Source of the DNA: CACIIZ01 sp045565285
GTDB lineage: Bacteria > Pseudomonadota > Alphaproteobacteria > Rhodobacterales > Rhodobacteraceae
DNA: 64,000 bases
Direction of reading: 5' to 3'
NCBI GenBank assembly: GCA_045565285.1
Contig: JBJLFR010000034.1
Span: 31,317-95,316, forward strand
The notes under the pieces were generated by a model. The model made no database searches, was not told the origin of the DNA, and saw only the letters and a list, made by a program, of their open reading frames with translations. The translations under genes were made by a program, and so were the position numbers. Of the stretch, positions 27,599 to 36,322 are shown in pieces. Position 1 is the stretch's first letter, and the number at the start of each line of letters is the position of its first letter.

Positions 27599-27934
27599 TT
27601 AATCACTCCACAAGGACACAGCTAAAGTAGTCTTATTTTTTTTTTCATTATTAAAATGCTTTTGCATATCAATCAACCTTGCTCTTACTCGTGTACCACT
27701 TTTTATACTCTTATTAAGAATATTTGCGATTTCAGAAGGTAAGAAACCTAAATGCTCTCTTACTTTTCTCTTAAGTCCAAAGAAAGAAGAATTTATATCT
27801 GCCCAAACCGATACTCTACCATCATTGTCAGCTTCTACTCCTAACCAATCCCCTAAATTCAAATATTTTGAAAATTCTGAATCGTCATTAGATTCAAGTT
27901 TTGCTTGATCCACTAAATACATTTCCTGCTCCAT
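27599..27934 (-). CDS. conserved hypothetical protein
   Basis: A 111-residue soluble protein that I do not recognise. It is acidic at the N-terminus (LESNDDSEF) and basic/hydrophilic near the C-terminus (KHFNNEKKNKTT), without signal peptide or membrane helix. It lies directly upstream of the bactofilin gene on the same strand with a 24-base gap, so the two are probably co-transcribed. Confidence 0.6.
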   Translation of the reverse strand: MEQEMYLVDQAKLESNDDSEFSKYLNLGDWLGVEADNDGRVSVWADINSSFFGLKRKVREHLGFLPSEIANILNKSIKSGTRVRARLIDMQKHFNNEKKNKTTLAVSLWSD

Positions 27935-28220
27935 TTATAGCCTGAGGCTTTTTTATATTTTTTTATAAGATATACAGATTTTAACCTGCTTTTGTATAAA
28001 TTTTTTTCTTGCGGCACTATTAATAACATTAAATTATGACATGAAAGCAACACTTTTCCACTAATTGATTACTACAAATTATTGCATAATTCATACCAAA
28101 TTTGTAAAAAAAAACTATAAGTTGATGTTTATTCATATCCTGATAATACATATAGTGTATCCAGAGCAGTAAAATACCCTAATAGTTTTGATTTAACTTT
28201 ATTAACAAAAGGAACACAAA
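27935..28220. other. 286-base intergenic region
   Basis: The largest gap in the window, between divergent genes (the 111-residue protein on minus, beta-hydroxyacid dehydrogenase on plus). It is AT-rich with runs of A and T. I see no coding region, tRNA or long inverted repeat, and it presumably carries the two divergent promoters. Confidence 0.6.
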
Positions 28221-29174
28221 ATGGTAGTTGGTTTTATTGGTTTAGGTAATTTGGGAGAAAAATTAGCAGCAACACTTTTGAGAAATAATATTAATTTGTT
28301 AGTTCATGATAAAGTAAAAAAAAATGCATCCAAATTAATAGAAAAAGGTGCTAAGTGGGAAAATACACCTTTTGATTTGGCCAAAAAAAGTGACTTTATT
28401 ATTACTTGTCTACCATCACCGACTATTTGTGCTGAAGTTATGGAATCTAAATTAGGTGTTATTCAAGGCATTTCTAGTGGTAAAATTTGGATAGAAATGA
28501 GTACAACTAGTAAAAAAGAAGTCTTAAGGTTATCAAAAATAGTTAAAGAAGCAGGAGGCTATTCATCTGACTGTCCAGTTTCGGGTGGTTGCCATAAAGC
28601 TACCACTGGTAATATATCTATTTTTTCAGGCTGTGAAAGAAAAGTATTTAAAAAAATAAAACCAATTCTTTTTATTATGGGAAAAAAAATACTTCATACT
28701 GGAAATATCGGAACTGCATCTGTTTTAAAAGTTATGACTAATTATTTAGCAACTTCAAATTTAATAGCATGCTGTGAAGCTTTAACTACTATGAAAGGCG
28801 AAGGTTTAGATTTAGCAAAAACTTTTGAAGCAATAAAAATTTCATCGGGAAATTCATTTGTTCATGAAACAGAAAGTCGGGTTATATTAAACGGAAGTAG
28901 GAATATAGATTTCACCATGGATTTAGTACTTAAAGACATTGAGCTATTTCAAAAAATTGCGGAAGAAAGGAACGTTCCTCTAGATATATCTCCAAAATTA
29001 ATTGAAATTTTCAAAGATGGAATTTCTAATTATGGGGATAGAGCATTTTCTCCTTCAATAATTCGCAGACTAGAGGATAAAACAGGACTTAAAGTTAGAT
29101 GTAGTGGTTTTCCTGAAAAAATTGAAGATGAAGAAGAAGATACTTTGGGCTATGAGATAATTCTTAAAAATTAA
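28221..29174 (+). CDS. beta-hydroxyacid dehydrogenase (3-hydroxyisobutyrate dehydrogenase family)
   Basis: A 317-residue member of the 6-phosphogluconate/3-hydroxyisobutyrate dehydrogenase family: NAD(P)-binding GFIGLGNLGEKLA, substrate motif DCPVSGGCHKATTGNISIFSG and catalytic lysine region ASVLKVMTNYLATSNLIA. It oxidises a beta-hydroxy acid such as 3-hydroxyisobutyrate, tartronate semialdehyde or a larger acid. The C-terminal helical part is slightly extended. RBS-like AAAAGGAAC precedes the ATG. It is convergent with the DadA-like gene. Confidence 0.82.
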   Translation: MVVGFIGLGNLGEKLAATLLRNNINLLVHDKVKKNASKLIEKGAKWENTPFDLAKKSDFIITCLPSPTICAEVMESKLGVIQGISSGKIWIEMSTTSKKEVLRLSKIVKEAGGYSSDCPVSGGCHKATTGNISIFSGCERKVFKKIKPILFIMGKKILHTGNIGTASVLKVMTNYLATSNLIACCEALTTMKGEGLDLAKTFEAIKISSGNSFVHETESRVILNGSRNIDFTMDLVLKDIELFQKIAEERNVPLDISPKLIEIFKDGISNYGDRAFSPSIIRRLEDKTGLKVRCSGFPEKIEDEEEDTLGYEIILKN

Positions 29175-29180
29175 ATTATT

Positions 29181-30488
29181 TTATAAATCACAAAATTTCA
29201 GCCATTGTAAATATAACTCAGTAAAATATCGACCTAACAAGCCCCCATTCCAGACAGGATTATAATGAGAAAAAATTTCTAAATTACGACCTTCGCCAAG
29301 AATTGCATCTTTAACCAATAAAGCTGCAGCCGGGGCAGTATTCATACCATGGCCACCAAATCCTGTGATATAAAATAAGTTGTCCTTATTTTTGAAAACC
29401 AAAGGCATAAGGTTTGAAAAATAGCCAAGTTGTCCAGACCAGGCATAATCAATCACAAGGTTATCAATGTTTGTTTCCTCTGAAGGAAATATTTTTTTTA
29501 AATCTTTTTTAGTCCCTTTTATAATTTCATTTTTAGTAAAATTCCCAATTGATTTTATATCCCTACCCCAAAGTAATCTTCCATCAGGTAAAAACCTGAA
29601 ATAATTCCCAGCTCTCCTATTGTCATGGATTCCATAACTAGTCGAAATATAATTTTTAATAAAATTTACTGACAAAGGTTCTGCAACTGATATTGATGTA
29701 GTTAATTTAAATAATTTTTTATTTAAATAAATTCCACTTATTTTTGAAAGATATCCACCAGTAGCCAATACTACTCTTCTTGCCTTAATAAGGCCACCAT
29801 TTGATATTAGAACATGAAATTCTGCTTTTTTTTTTGTAATTTTTTTCACTTTTGAAAATTCAAAAATACTTTTATTATCTCTATTTAATTTCTCTGCTAT
29901 TGTTAACATCATATTTAGAGGATTGAACTGAAAAGCTTCGGGATCTAAGCTACCTGACGAATAAATTGGACTATTAATTTGTTTTGAAAAATTCTCTTTT
30001 TTTAGAAAAATATTATTTACTCCATAATCTGCATTAAATTTATTATTTAAAAATTCTAAATGATCAATATTTTTTGAAAAATAAACACTCAAAATACCTT
30101 CTTTAAATTGTGAAATAGAGAGAGAACAATTTTTACATACTGACTTCATCCAATTTAATCCATTCATAGAAATTTGGAATAACTCCTTTGATTTTTTTAA
30201 ACCCAATTTTTTTTCTATGTTTAGTTGATCTAAAGACCAACCAGAAGAACAAAATCCACCATTCATACCAGAAGCTCCTGATGCAATGGTGTTTTGTTCC
30301 AGCAAAATTGACGATATTTTATTTTGATCTAGCATATATTTCAGAGAAAGCCCTGCTACACCTCCCCCAATGATTAAAGTATCACAAATATCAAAACCTT
30401 GAAATTTCAAACTAGAGAAATCAATTTTTCTATTATCCTGATACCAAGTTTTTATAAATTTTTCTGATTTTTTTTTAAAATTATACAC
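29181..30488 (-). CDS. FAD-dependent amine/amino-acid oxidoreductase (DAO family)
   Basis: A 435-residue flavoprotein of the DadA/glycine-oxidase/PuuB family. The FAD-binding Rossmann motif is TLIGGGVAGLSLKYML, followed by ASGASGMNGGFCSSGW; a second FAD region is VVLATGGYLSKISG, and the C-terminal GFGGHGMNTAPAAALLV completes the flavin site. The HNRRAGNYFRFLPDGRLLWG segment resembles gamma-glutamylputrescine oxidase and related N-substituted amino-acid oxidases. It would oxidise a secondary amine or amino acid with O2 or a quinone as acceptor. Specific substrate unknown. Confidence 0.8.
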   Translation of the reverse strand: MYNFKKKSEKFIKTWYQDNRKIDFSSLKFQGFDICDTLIIGGGVAGLSLKYMLDQNKISSILLEQNTIASGASGMNGGFCSSGWSLDQLNIEKKLGLKKSKELFQISMNGLNWMKSVCKNCSLSISQFKEGILSVYFSKNIDHLEFLNNKFNADYGVNNIFLKKENFSKQINSPIYSSGSLDPEAFQFNPLNMMLTIAEKLNRDNKSIFEFSKVKKITKKKAEFHVLISNGGLIKARRVVLATGGYLSKISGIYLNKKLFKLTTSISVAEPLSVNFIKNYISTSYGIHDNRRAGNYFRFLPDGRLLWGRDIKSIGNFTKNEIIKGTKKDLKKIFPSEETNIDNLVIDYAWSGQLGYFSNLMPLVFKNKDNLFYITGFGGHGMNTAPAAALLVKDAILGEGRNLEIFSHYNPVWNGGLLGRYFTELYLQWLKFCDL

Positions 30489-30627
30489 TGAAAGACCCCA
30501 ATAAAGGAATGATATAAATTAATGTTATTTATATAAAGAACTATTTTATTATAATTAAAAAATACTATCTAAATCAAATAGACATCTTTTTAAATAGATA
30601 AAAACACTTTATAAAAAATAATTTATT

Positions 30628-31298
30628 ATGATACCTTTTTTAGCAGTTAAAAATCTTAATAAAGATTTTGAAAGTTCAGGTGAAAGTTTTAAGGTTTTTA
30701 AAGATTTAAAATTTGAAATTAACTCTAATACATCAACTGCATTAATTGGAGAAAGTGGAAGTGGAAAAACTACACTTATTCATTTGATTGCCGGTTTGGA
30801 ACCACCAAATTCGGGTTCTGTAAAAATTGACAATTTTGATATCTGGAGACATTCTGAAAAAAAAAGAGCAACCTTCAGATTGAATAATATGTCAATTGTT
30901 TTTCAGCAATATAACTTAATCCCATCCTTAAATGTTTTAGATAATATAAAATTTCACTCTCAGTTAATTAAGAAGTATGATCAAAAATTTCACGACGAAC
31001 TTGTAGGTTTGTTGGGTTTAAAAAAAACTTTTAAAAAAATATCCTGAAGAAATTTCAGGGGGTCAGCAACAACGAGTTGCAATCGCAAGAGCAATTTTAA
31101 CAAAACCAAGAATTTTACTTGCTGACGAACCTACTGGGAATCTTGATGAAGAAAATTCTTTAAAAGTTACAAATGCTTTTGAAATACTTTTATCACGATA
31201 TAATTCAACTATTATTATAGCTACTCATTCAAAAAAAATTAGCAAATAACTTGAATACAAAACTACTCATAGAAAATAAAAAAATAAAAGCAATTTAA
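30628..31298 (+). pseudogene. LolD/MacB-type ABC transporter ATPase, two +1 frameshifts
   Basis: The first frame (30628-31047) encodes Walker A IGESGSGKTT and the Q-loop VFQQYNLIPSL, then stops just after KKTFKK. Removing one A from the A7 run at 31033-31039 restores YPEEISGGQQQRVAIARAIL, Walker B RILLADEPTGNLDEE and the H-loop THS. A second extra A in the A8 run at 31231-31238 hides the last residues; without it the frame continues as HSKKLANNLNTKLL to a TAA at 31296, one base before the permease start. All ATPase motifs are thus present across three frames. It is the partner of the FtsX-type permease that follows. It could be a sequencing artefact, slippage-rescued or a true pseudogene. Confidence 0.8.
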
Positions 31299-31299
31299 T

Positions 31300-33741
31300 A
31301 TGAGAATATTAGATATCCTTATATTGTGTAATTTTAAGCATTGGTTTAGAAAACCATTGCAATTATTTTTTTTATTCCTTGGGATATCTTTAGCAACTAC
31401 TCTTTGGTCAAGTATACAGTTATTAAATTCACAAGCGAAAAAAACCTATGAAAATGCAATCTTAATAATTTCATCTAATCAAAATAAAATTATTGTTTCA
31501 GCAAAAAATGAATTAATAGCTTTTGACACTTTCTCCAAACTACGTCGTAATAATTGGCCAGTGACTCCAATAATAGAAGGACGTTTGCCAAATAACAAAG
31601 ACATCAAAATTATTGGGATTGATCCTTTTACATTGTCTAAGAATTCAAACTTCTATAATTTATTTTTAAAAAAAAATAGTTCACAAGATTTTTTATTTAA
31701 TAAAACAATAGCATTTGCCTCCTCAGAAACAATAAATAAGATATCAGATCTAAATCAAAATCTCACATTTGTTAAATCAGATGAATTGATCAATAATCTT
31801 GTTTTAGTCGATATTGCTATAGCAGATCATCTTTTAAAGAAAACCGGTAGAATTTCAAGATTTGAACTTACTGATATAGCACCAAGCGATAAAAAAGTCC
31901 TCACTGAGGTAGGGCTTATAATTAAAGATTCTGAAACAAATGATGACCTAAAACAATTAACCAGGAGTTTCCATTTAAATCTTACTGCTTTTGGTTTTTT
32001 GGGTTTTATAGTTGGACTATTTATAGTCTACTCCACCCTTAACTTATCATTTGAACAAAGAAAATCAGCCTTTATATCTTTAAGACTTATAGGCGTCTCT
32101 ATTAAAACTCTCTTTTTATCTTCTATATTAGAAATAATTTTTCTTTCTTCAATAGGAGGCTTGATAGGAGTTTTTTTTGGACACATATTAGCATCCCTAC
32201 TATTACCTGATGTAGCATCCACTTTGAACAATATCTATGGAGCAGACATAGAAGATCAATTAAGTTTTTCTATAAAAGAAATTTTTATTGCATTGTTGAT
32301 GCCAATTTTTGGAACAATCTTTATTTCAACAAGTTTTCTGATCCAGCTACATAAAACAGAGCAACTTAATGATAATCTAATAATCCTAAAATTTTTCGGA
32401 CACTATACTCATAAATTTACTACAGTCTTTATACTTTTTATACTATTAATTGTATCAATTATTATTTTAAAAAGTCCGAAGGATCTATTCTTAAGTTTTA
32501 TCTTAATAACAATTTTAATTTTAAGTTCTTCTCTATTACTGCCAGTACTGCTTAGATTTATTTTAACTTATATAAATAATTCAATAAAGTTCAAAAACCC
32601 AATTTTTAAATGGTTTTTTAGTGATACTTTAAATCAAGTAAGGAGAATATCCCTTAGTCTGAATGCCTTAATGCTATCAATAGCAGTTACTATTGGAGTT
32701 GATAATATGGTAAAAAGTTTTGAAGAAACTTTTTCAACTTGGTTAGACAAACGCCTTATTACTGAAATGTATGTTAGAACAAATTCTGAAGCTGTATCAA
32801 AAAAAATAACCATGGAAATGGATAAGGAAGAAAATATTATAAGTATTTACCCAATCATTGAAACAAAAAGTTTTTTTAATAATTCAAAAATATCAGTTGC
32901 CGCGTTTAAACCAAAAAAAATATATATTGATAATTGGCCAATAGTTAATAAATCAGATGATATGTGGAATAAAATTCAAAAATATAATGGTGTAATAATC
33001 AACGAACAATTTCATTATAAATTTAATGTTAAAATTGGTGATTATATTGAAATAGCTGATCTATTAAATAGCAAAAATAAATTACAAAGTATTGTTGTAG
33101 GTATTTATCCTGATTATGGTAATTCATTTCCTCAAGTTATGATTAACTTAGATAGATTTAAGGAATATTATAAAAAGATTTTTCCACGTAATTTTGCAAT
33201 CGATATTAAAAAAGGTTCTTTTAATGATGTATCAGAATTAATTCAACAAGAATATGAGATTTTGGACATAGATATTACAAATCAGGCAACTATCAAAGAA
33301 TTTTCAAAAAATGTGTTTAATAAAACATTTGCTGTTACTAGCTCTCTATCAGACGCCATGATTATCATAGCTACATTAACATTATTAACATCATTGGTTT
33401 CCTTATCAGAAATACGTGTAATGAATTTATCACCTTTATGGGCATTAGGCATTACCAGAACTACTTTATTAAAAATTGAATTTATACAGTTTTTACTACT
33501 AATATTAATAACTTTATTTTTCGCTATTCCAGTTGGTTTGCTTATATGTTTTTTGTTAACAAATTATTTAAATGTTTCTGCATTTGGATGGAAATTACCA
33601 TATGATTATTATCCTAACATGTGGGGGAAAACTTTAGTTGTTTCATTACTTTGTTGTGTGGTTGCAATAGCTCTTCCAACTTTTTTAATGTTTAAAAATT
33701 CAACATCTTTAATGATTAAAAGATATAAAAATGAATGTTAA
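31300..33741 (+). CDS. FtsX-family ABC transporter permease
   Basis: An 813-residue integral membrane protein with the long-permease architecture: one N-terminal helix (about residues 18-40), a periplasmic domain, a three-helix FtsX block (about 230-340), a further hydrophobic cluster (about 365-425), a second periplasmic domain, and a C-terminal FtsX block (about 685-805). It belongs to the YbbP/LolE-like group that handles lipids or lipoproteins rather than import. It starts one base after the restored stop of the ATPase and overlaps the lipocalin-like gene by 11 bases, so the three form one unit. Its frame is intact despite the broken ATPase. Confidence 0.85.
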   Translation: MRILDILILCNFKHWFRKPLQLFFLFLGISLATTLWSSIQLLNSQAKKTYENAILIISSNQNKIIVSAKNELIAFDTFSKLRRNNWPVTPIIEGRLPNNKDIKIIGIDPFTLSKNSNFYNLFLKKNSSQDFLFNKTIAFASSETINKISDLNQNLTFVKSDELINNLVLVDIAIADHLLKKTGRISRFELTDIAPSDKKVLTEVGLIIKDSETNDDLKQLTRSFHLNLTAFGFLGFIVGLFIVYSTLNLSFEQRKSAFISLRLIGVSIKTLFLSSILEIIFLSSIGGLIGVFFGHILASLLLPDVASTLNNIYGADIEDQLSFSIKEIFIALLMPIFGTIFISTSFLIQLHKTEQLNDNLIILKFFGHYTHKFTTVFILFILLIVSIIILKSPKDLFLSFILITILILSSSLLLPVLLRFILTYINNSIKFKNPIFKWFFSDTLNQVRRISLSLNALMLSIAVTIGVDNMVKSFEETFSTWLDKRLITEMYVRTNSEAVSKKITMEMDKEENIISIYPIIETKSFFNNSKISVAAFKPKKIYIDNWPIVNKSDDMWNKIQKYNGVIINEQFHYKFNVKIGDYIEIADLLNSKNKLQSIVVGIYPDYGNSFPQVMINLDRFKEYYKKIFPRNFAIDIKKGSFNDVSELIQQEYEILDIDITNQATIKEFSKNVFNKTFAVTSSLSDAMIIIATLTLLTSLVSLSEIRVMNLSPLWALGITRTTLLKIEFIQFLLLILITLFFAIPVGLLICFLLTNYLNVSAFGWKLPYDYYPNMWGKTLVVSLLCCVVAIALPTFLMFKNSTSLMIKRYKNEC

Positions 33742-34819
33742 GTTTTTTTTAGTTTTAATATATATTTTACTTATCTCAAATATTGGAGGTGCTCAAAGTA
33801 ACAATTCAAAACATGATGAATCAAGTAATAAAATTTTGAGTGAGACCTTTGATCTCAAATTCCCAAGGGATCATAATGCTCATAAAGATTTTAAAACTGA
33901 ATGGTGGTATATCACTGCTAATCTAAAAACTAGTGAAGGTGATATTTTTGGTATACAGTGGACACTCTTTAGAAGAAAAGTTGATTCAAATAATTTTAAA
34001 TCAATTGAAAAAAATATAGAAACCCCATGGATAAGCAACCAATTTTGGATGGCTCATGCAGTAATTACCTCCAAAAATAATCACTTTTACAATGAAAAAT
34101 TTTCTCGTGGCGGTACTGGACAAGCAGGAGTAGAAATTTCTCCCTTTTTTGCTTGGATAGATGAATGGCATTTCTCTAGTAATAATGACTGGTCGATGGC
34201 TTCAATTAAAGCAGCTGGATCTAAATTTTCTTATAATCTTAAACTAGAAAGTGACGGACCCCTTATATTTCATGGTAATAATGGTAAAAGTATAAAGACA
34301 AAAGACGGCCACTATTCAACTTACTACAGTCAACCTTTTTTTAAGGTTAAAGGAACAATAAATATTAATAATCAAGATTTTGTTGTTCAAGGAAATGCCT
34401 GGGCAGATAGAGAATGGTCAAATGCTATTTTAGGTTCAAACCAAGAGGGTTGGGATTGGATATCTCTACATCTTGATAATAAAACAAAATTAATGATATT
34501 TAGGGTGAGAGATAATGAGAATGGAGATTTTTATTCTGGAACTTATATTTTTAATAAAAAACAAAAGGTTAATTTAATTGGTAGCGATATTAAAATGATA
34601 CCATTAACCTATAGTACTAGAATAAATAATCTTAGTAAAAAATCTTGGAGAGTACCTACAGCATGGAGAGTAATTGTTAAAAATCATAATATAGATTTGA
34701 CCTTAAATGCCATAAATAATAATGCATTTTTAGATACTATAGTTCCCTATTGGGAAGGTCCAGTATCGTTTGCAGGAACACATCAAGGTTTTGGTTATTT
34801 AGAAATGACTGGGTATTAA
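33731..34819 (+). CDS. secreted lipocalin-like (AttH/CrtC-type) protein
   Basis: A 362-residue protein with an N-terminal signal peptide (FFLVLIYILLISNIGGA). The mature part carries KTEWWYITANLKTSEGD, FGIQWTLFRR, WMAHAVITS, GNAWADREW and GWDWISLHLDN, which are the signature blocks of the AttH/carotenoid 1,2-hydratase-like double-lipocalin family. ATPase-FtsX permease-AttH triplets are common in proteobacteria, where this protein is thought to bind a lipid at the periplasmic side. Overlap with the permease gene by 11 bases supports a joint function. Catalysis of carotenoid hydration is unlikely without other carotenoid genes. Confidence 0.85.
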   Translation: MNVKFFLVLIYILLISNIGGAQSNNSKHDESSNKILSETFDLKFPRDHNAHKDFKTEWWYITANLKTSEGDIFGIQWTLFRRKVDSNNFKSIEKNIETPWISNQFWMAHAVITSKNNHFYNEKFSRGGTGQAGVEISPFFAWIDEWHFSSNNDWSMASIKAAGSKFSYNLKLESDGPLIFHGNNGKSIKTKDGHYSTYYSQPFFKVKGTININNQDFVVQGNAWADREWSNAILGSNQEGWDWISLHLDNKTKLMIFRVRDNENGDFYSGTYIFNKKQKVNLIGSDIKMIPLTYSTRINNLSKKSWRVPTAWRVIVKNHNIDLTLNAINNNAFLDTIVPYWEGPVSFAGTHQGFGYLEMTGY

Positions 34820-34826
34820 AAAAATT

Positions 34827-35330
34827 CTAAGCTGCTTTACTATCCAAAACTGCTCCTACTTTAACTTGAGCTTTTTCTTCATCTACTCCATCAATTGCTG
34901 CAACTTCCCTAGTCAATCTTTCAAGTGCTGCTTCATATAGTTGTCTTTCAGAATAAGATTGCTCTCTTTGCTCATCATTTCGATGTAAATCTCGGATAAC
35001 TTCCGCAATTGATATCAAATCACCAGAATGTATTTTTTGCTCATATTCTTGAGCTCTTCTTGACCACATAGCTCTTTTTACTCTTGCTCTACCCTTTAAG
35101 GTACTCATAGCTTTTCCAACTATATCAGGTGACGAAAGACATCTCATTCCTACTGAATCAGCCTTTGAGGTAGGAACTCTTAAGGTCATTTTATCTTTTT
35201 CAAAATGAATAACAAACATTTCCATTTCAAACCCTGCTATATTATCCTTTTCTATAGCTTCTATTTTGCCTACACCATGAGATGGATAAACAACGTAATC
35301 ATCTTGTAAAAATTCAGAAGTATTATTCAT
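34827..35330 (-). CDS. carD: CarD-family transcriptional regulator
   Basis: A 167-residue CarD/CdnL protein. The N-terminal Tudor-like RNA-polymerase interaction domain is visible as DDYVVYPSHGVGKIEAIEK and LRVPTSKADSVGMR; the C-terminal two-thirds is a helical DNA-binding domain with KRAMWSRRAQEYEQKI and SYSERQLYEAALERL. CarD binds the RNA polymerase beta subunit and stabilises the open promoter complex, as at rRNA promoters. Its position after fdxA is typical of alphaproteobacteria. Its own promoter must lie in the 170 bases that also contain the fdxA terminator. Confidence 0.92.
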   Translation of the reverse strand: MNNTSEFLQDDYVVYPSHGVGKIEAIEKDNIAGFEMEMFVIHFEKDKMTLRVPTSKADSVGMRCLSSPDIVGKAMSTLKGRARVKRAMWSRRAQEYEQKIHSGDLISIAEVIRDLHRNDEQREQSYSERQLYEAALERLTREVAAIDGVDEEKAQVKVGAVLDSKAA

Positions 35331-35354
35331 CTTGATATAATTCCCTTTTAACAG

Positions 35355-35387
35355 AAAAAAGGAATCGATTATTTCGATCCCCTTTGG
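35355..35387 (-). terminator. intrinsic terminator downstream of fdxA
   Basis: On the minus strand a hairpin with arms GGGATCG and CGATTCC (35361-35383, one mismatch, AT-rich loop) is followed by a run of six T residues (35355-35360). It lies about 115 bases after the fdxA stop and just upstream of carD, so it should insulate carD from the helicase/S4/fdxA transcript. Confidence 0.65.
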
Positions 35388-35500
35388 TATATTAAGCAGT
35401 AATGAAATGATTATAATTATTATAATCTAAGATTCGTGAAACATAACACTTTTGTTTAAATAAAGCAACTTTATGAGGTTTATTAAAAAAAAATTGCTAT

Positions 35501-35839
35501 CTAATCTCCTTCACCAGGATTTTTAGAAAAATATTTTTTTAGTTTGTCTTCTTCATCTGCTTTTGAATCAGCATCAGGAAGAGGATCTTTCCTGATCGTA
35601 ATTACTGGCCACAACTCAGAATATTTTCTATTAAATTCCACCCAATCACTTGCACCTGGATCCGTATCTGGTTTTATTGCATCAACTGGACACTCAGGCT
35701 CACAGACACCACAATCAATACACTCATCAGGATGAATTACTAACATATTCTCACCCTCATAAAAACAATCAACAGGACAAACTTCCACACAATCTGTATA
35801 TTTACAATCCACACACTTATCATTTACTATATATGTCAT
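35501..35839 (-). CDS. fdxA: 7Fe ferredoxin FdxA
   Basis: A 112-residue ferredoxin with two iron-sulfur motifs in the first 60 residues: a 3Fe-4S type pattern CVDCKYTDCVEVCPVDCF and a 4Fe-4S pattern CIDCGVCEPECP. The C-terminal extension rich in acidic and lysine residues (PDADSKADEEDKLKKYF) is normal for alphaproteobacterial FdxA. It carries single electrons at low potential. It sits between the S4 protein and carD in a conserved block. Confidence 0.93.
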   Translation of the reverse strand: MTYIVNDKCVDCKYTDCVEVCPVDCFYEGENMLVIHPDECIDCGVCEPECPVDAIKPDTDPGASDWVEFNRKYSELWPVITIRKDPLPDADSKADEEDKLKKYFSKNPGEGD

Positions 35840-35932
35840 TTAATTACTCATTTGAAATAAGAATATTTGATTACTAGACTACTATTGTCATAGAAGTAGT
35901 CAATTTATTTAGTTTTAAAAGGCTAACAAAAA

Positions 35933-36307
35933 TTAATTAATAATATTACCAGAATTTTTAAGCTGCGTTAAAGCTCTCCTATCTTTTTTATTAGGCCGAG
36001 AAGAATTTTTTAAAGTTTCAATTTCGTTTTTATTTTTTTTTACAAGGTCATTAATTACACTACTTTTCTTTTCATATAAAAACTTAGCTTTTTCATAACC
36101 TTCTCTTTTTTCTGCAAAACTTTTTACTGTAAATCTTATCATTTCATTGGAATTTTTAATTAGAATATCATCCTCTAACTTTAAAGATTGAGATTGTTTT
36201 TTTAATATTGTCCCGTTTAAAAAAATCAATTTTTTTTCTATTGCTTTTATCACTTTATTTCTGGTTTTGAAAAAACGAGCAAAAACAAGCCATTTATCAA
36301 CTCTCAA
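35933..36307 (-). CDS. S4-domain RNA-binding protein (Hsp15-like)
   Basis: A 124-residue protein with an S4 RNA-binding domain at the N-terminus (MRVDKWLVFARFFKTRNK, then KKLIFLNGTIL) and a basic C-terminal tail (SRPNKKDRRALTQLK). E. coli Hsp15 rescues stalled 50S subunits with peptidyl-tRNA. It follows the helicase gene after 15 bases, matching the usual alphaproteobacterial order. Confidence 0.85.
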   Translation of the reverse strand: MRVDKWLVFARFFKTRNKVIKAIEKKLIFLNGTILKKQSQSLKLEDDILIKNSNEMIRFTVKSFAEKREGYEKAKFLYEKKSSVINDLVKKNKNEIETLKNSSRPNKKDRRALTQLKNSGNIIN

Positions 36308-36322
36308 TTGAATTAATCCTTT

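Noticed and set aside
27938..27962. Short hairpin AGCCTGAGGCT followed by T residues, resembling a terminator on the plus strand
   Set aside because: The stem is only four pairs with a three-base loop and no plus-strand gene ends there; it lies upstream of a minus-strand gene.
31300..33741. Programmed ribosomal frameshift linking the ATPase to the permease
   Set aside because: The ATPase frame, once corrected, ends cleanly before a separate permease ATG, and no slippery heptamer with downstream structure is apparent.
35650..35877. Histidine-rich open frame opposite fdxA
   Set aside because: It lies antisense to a well-conserved ferredoxin gene; the histidines come from reading cysteine/asp codons in another frame.
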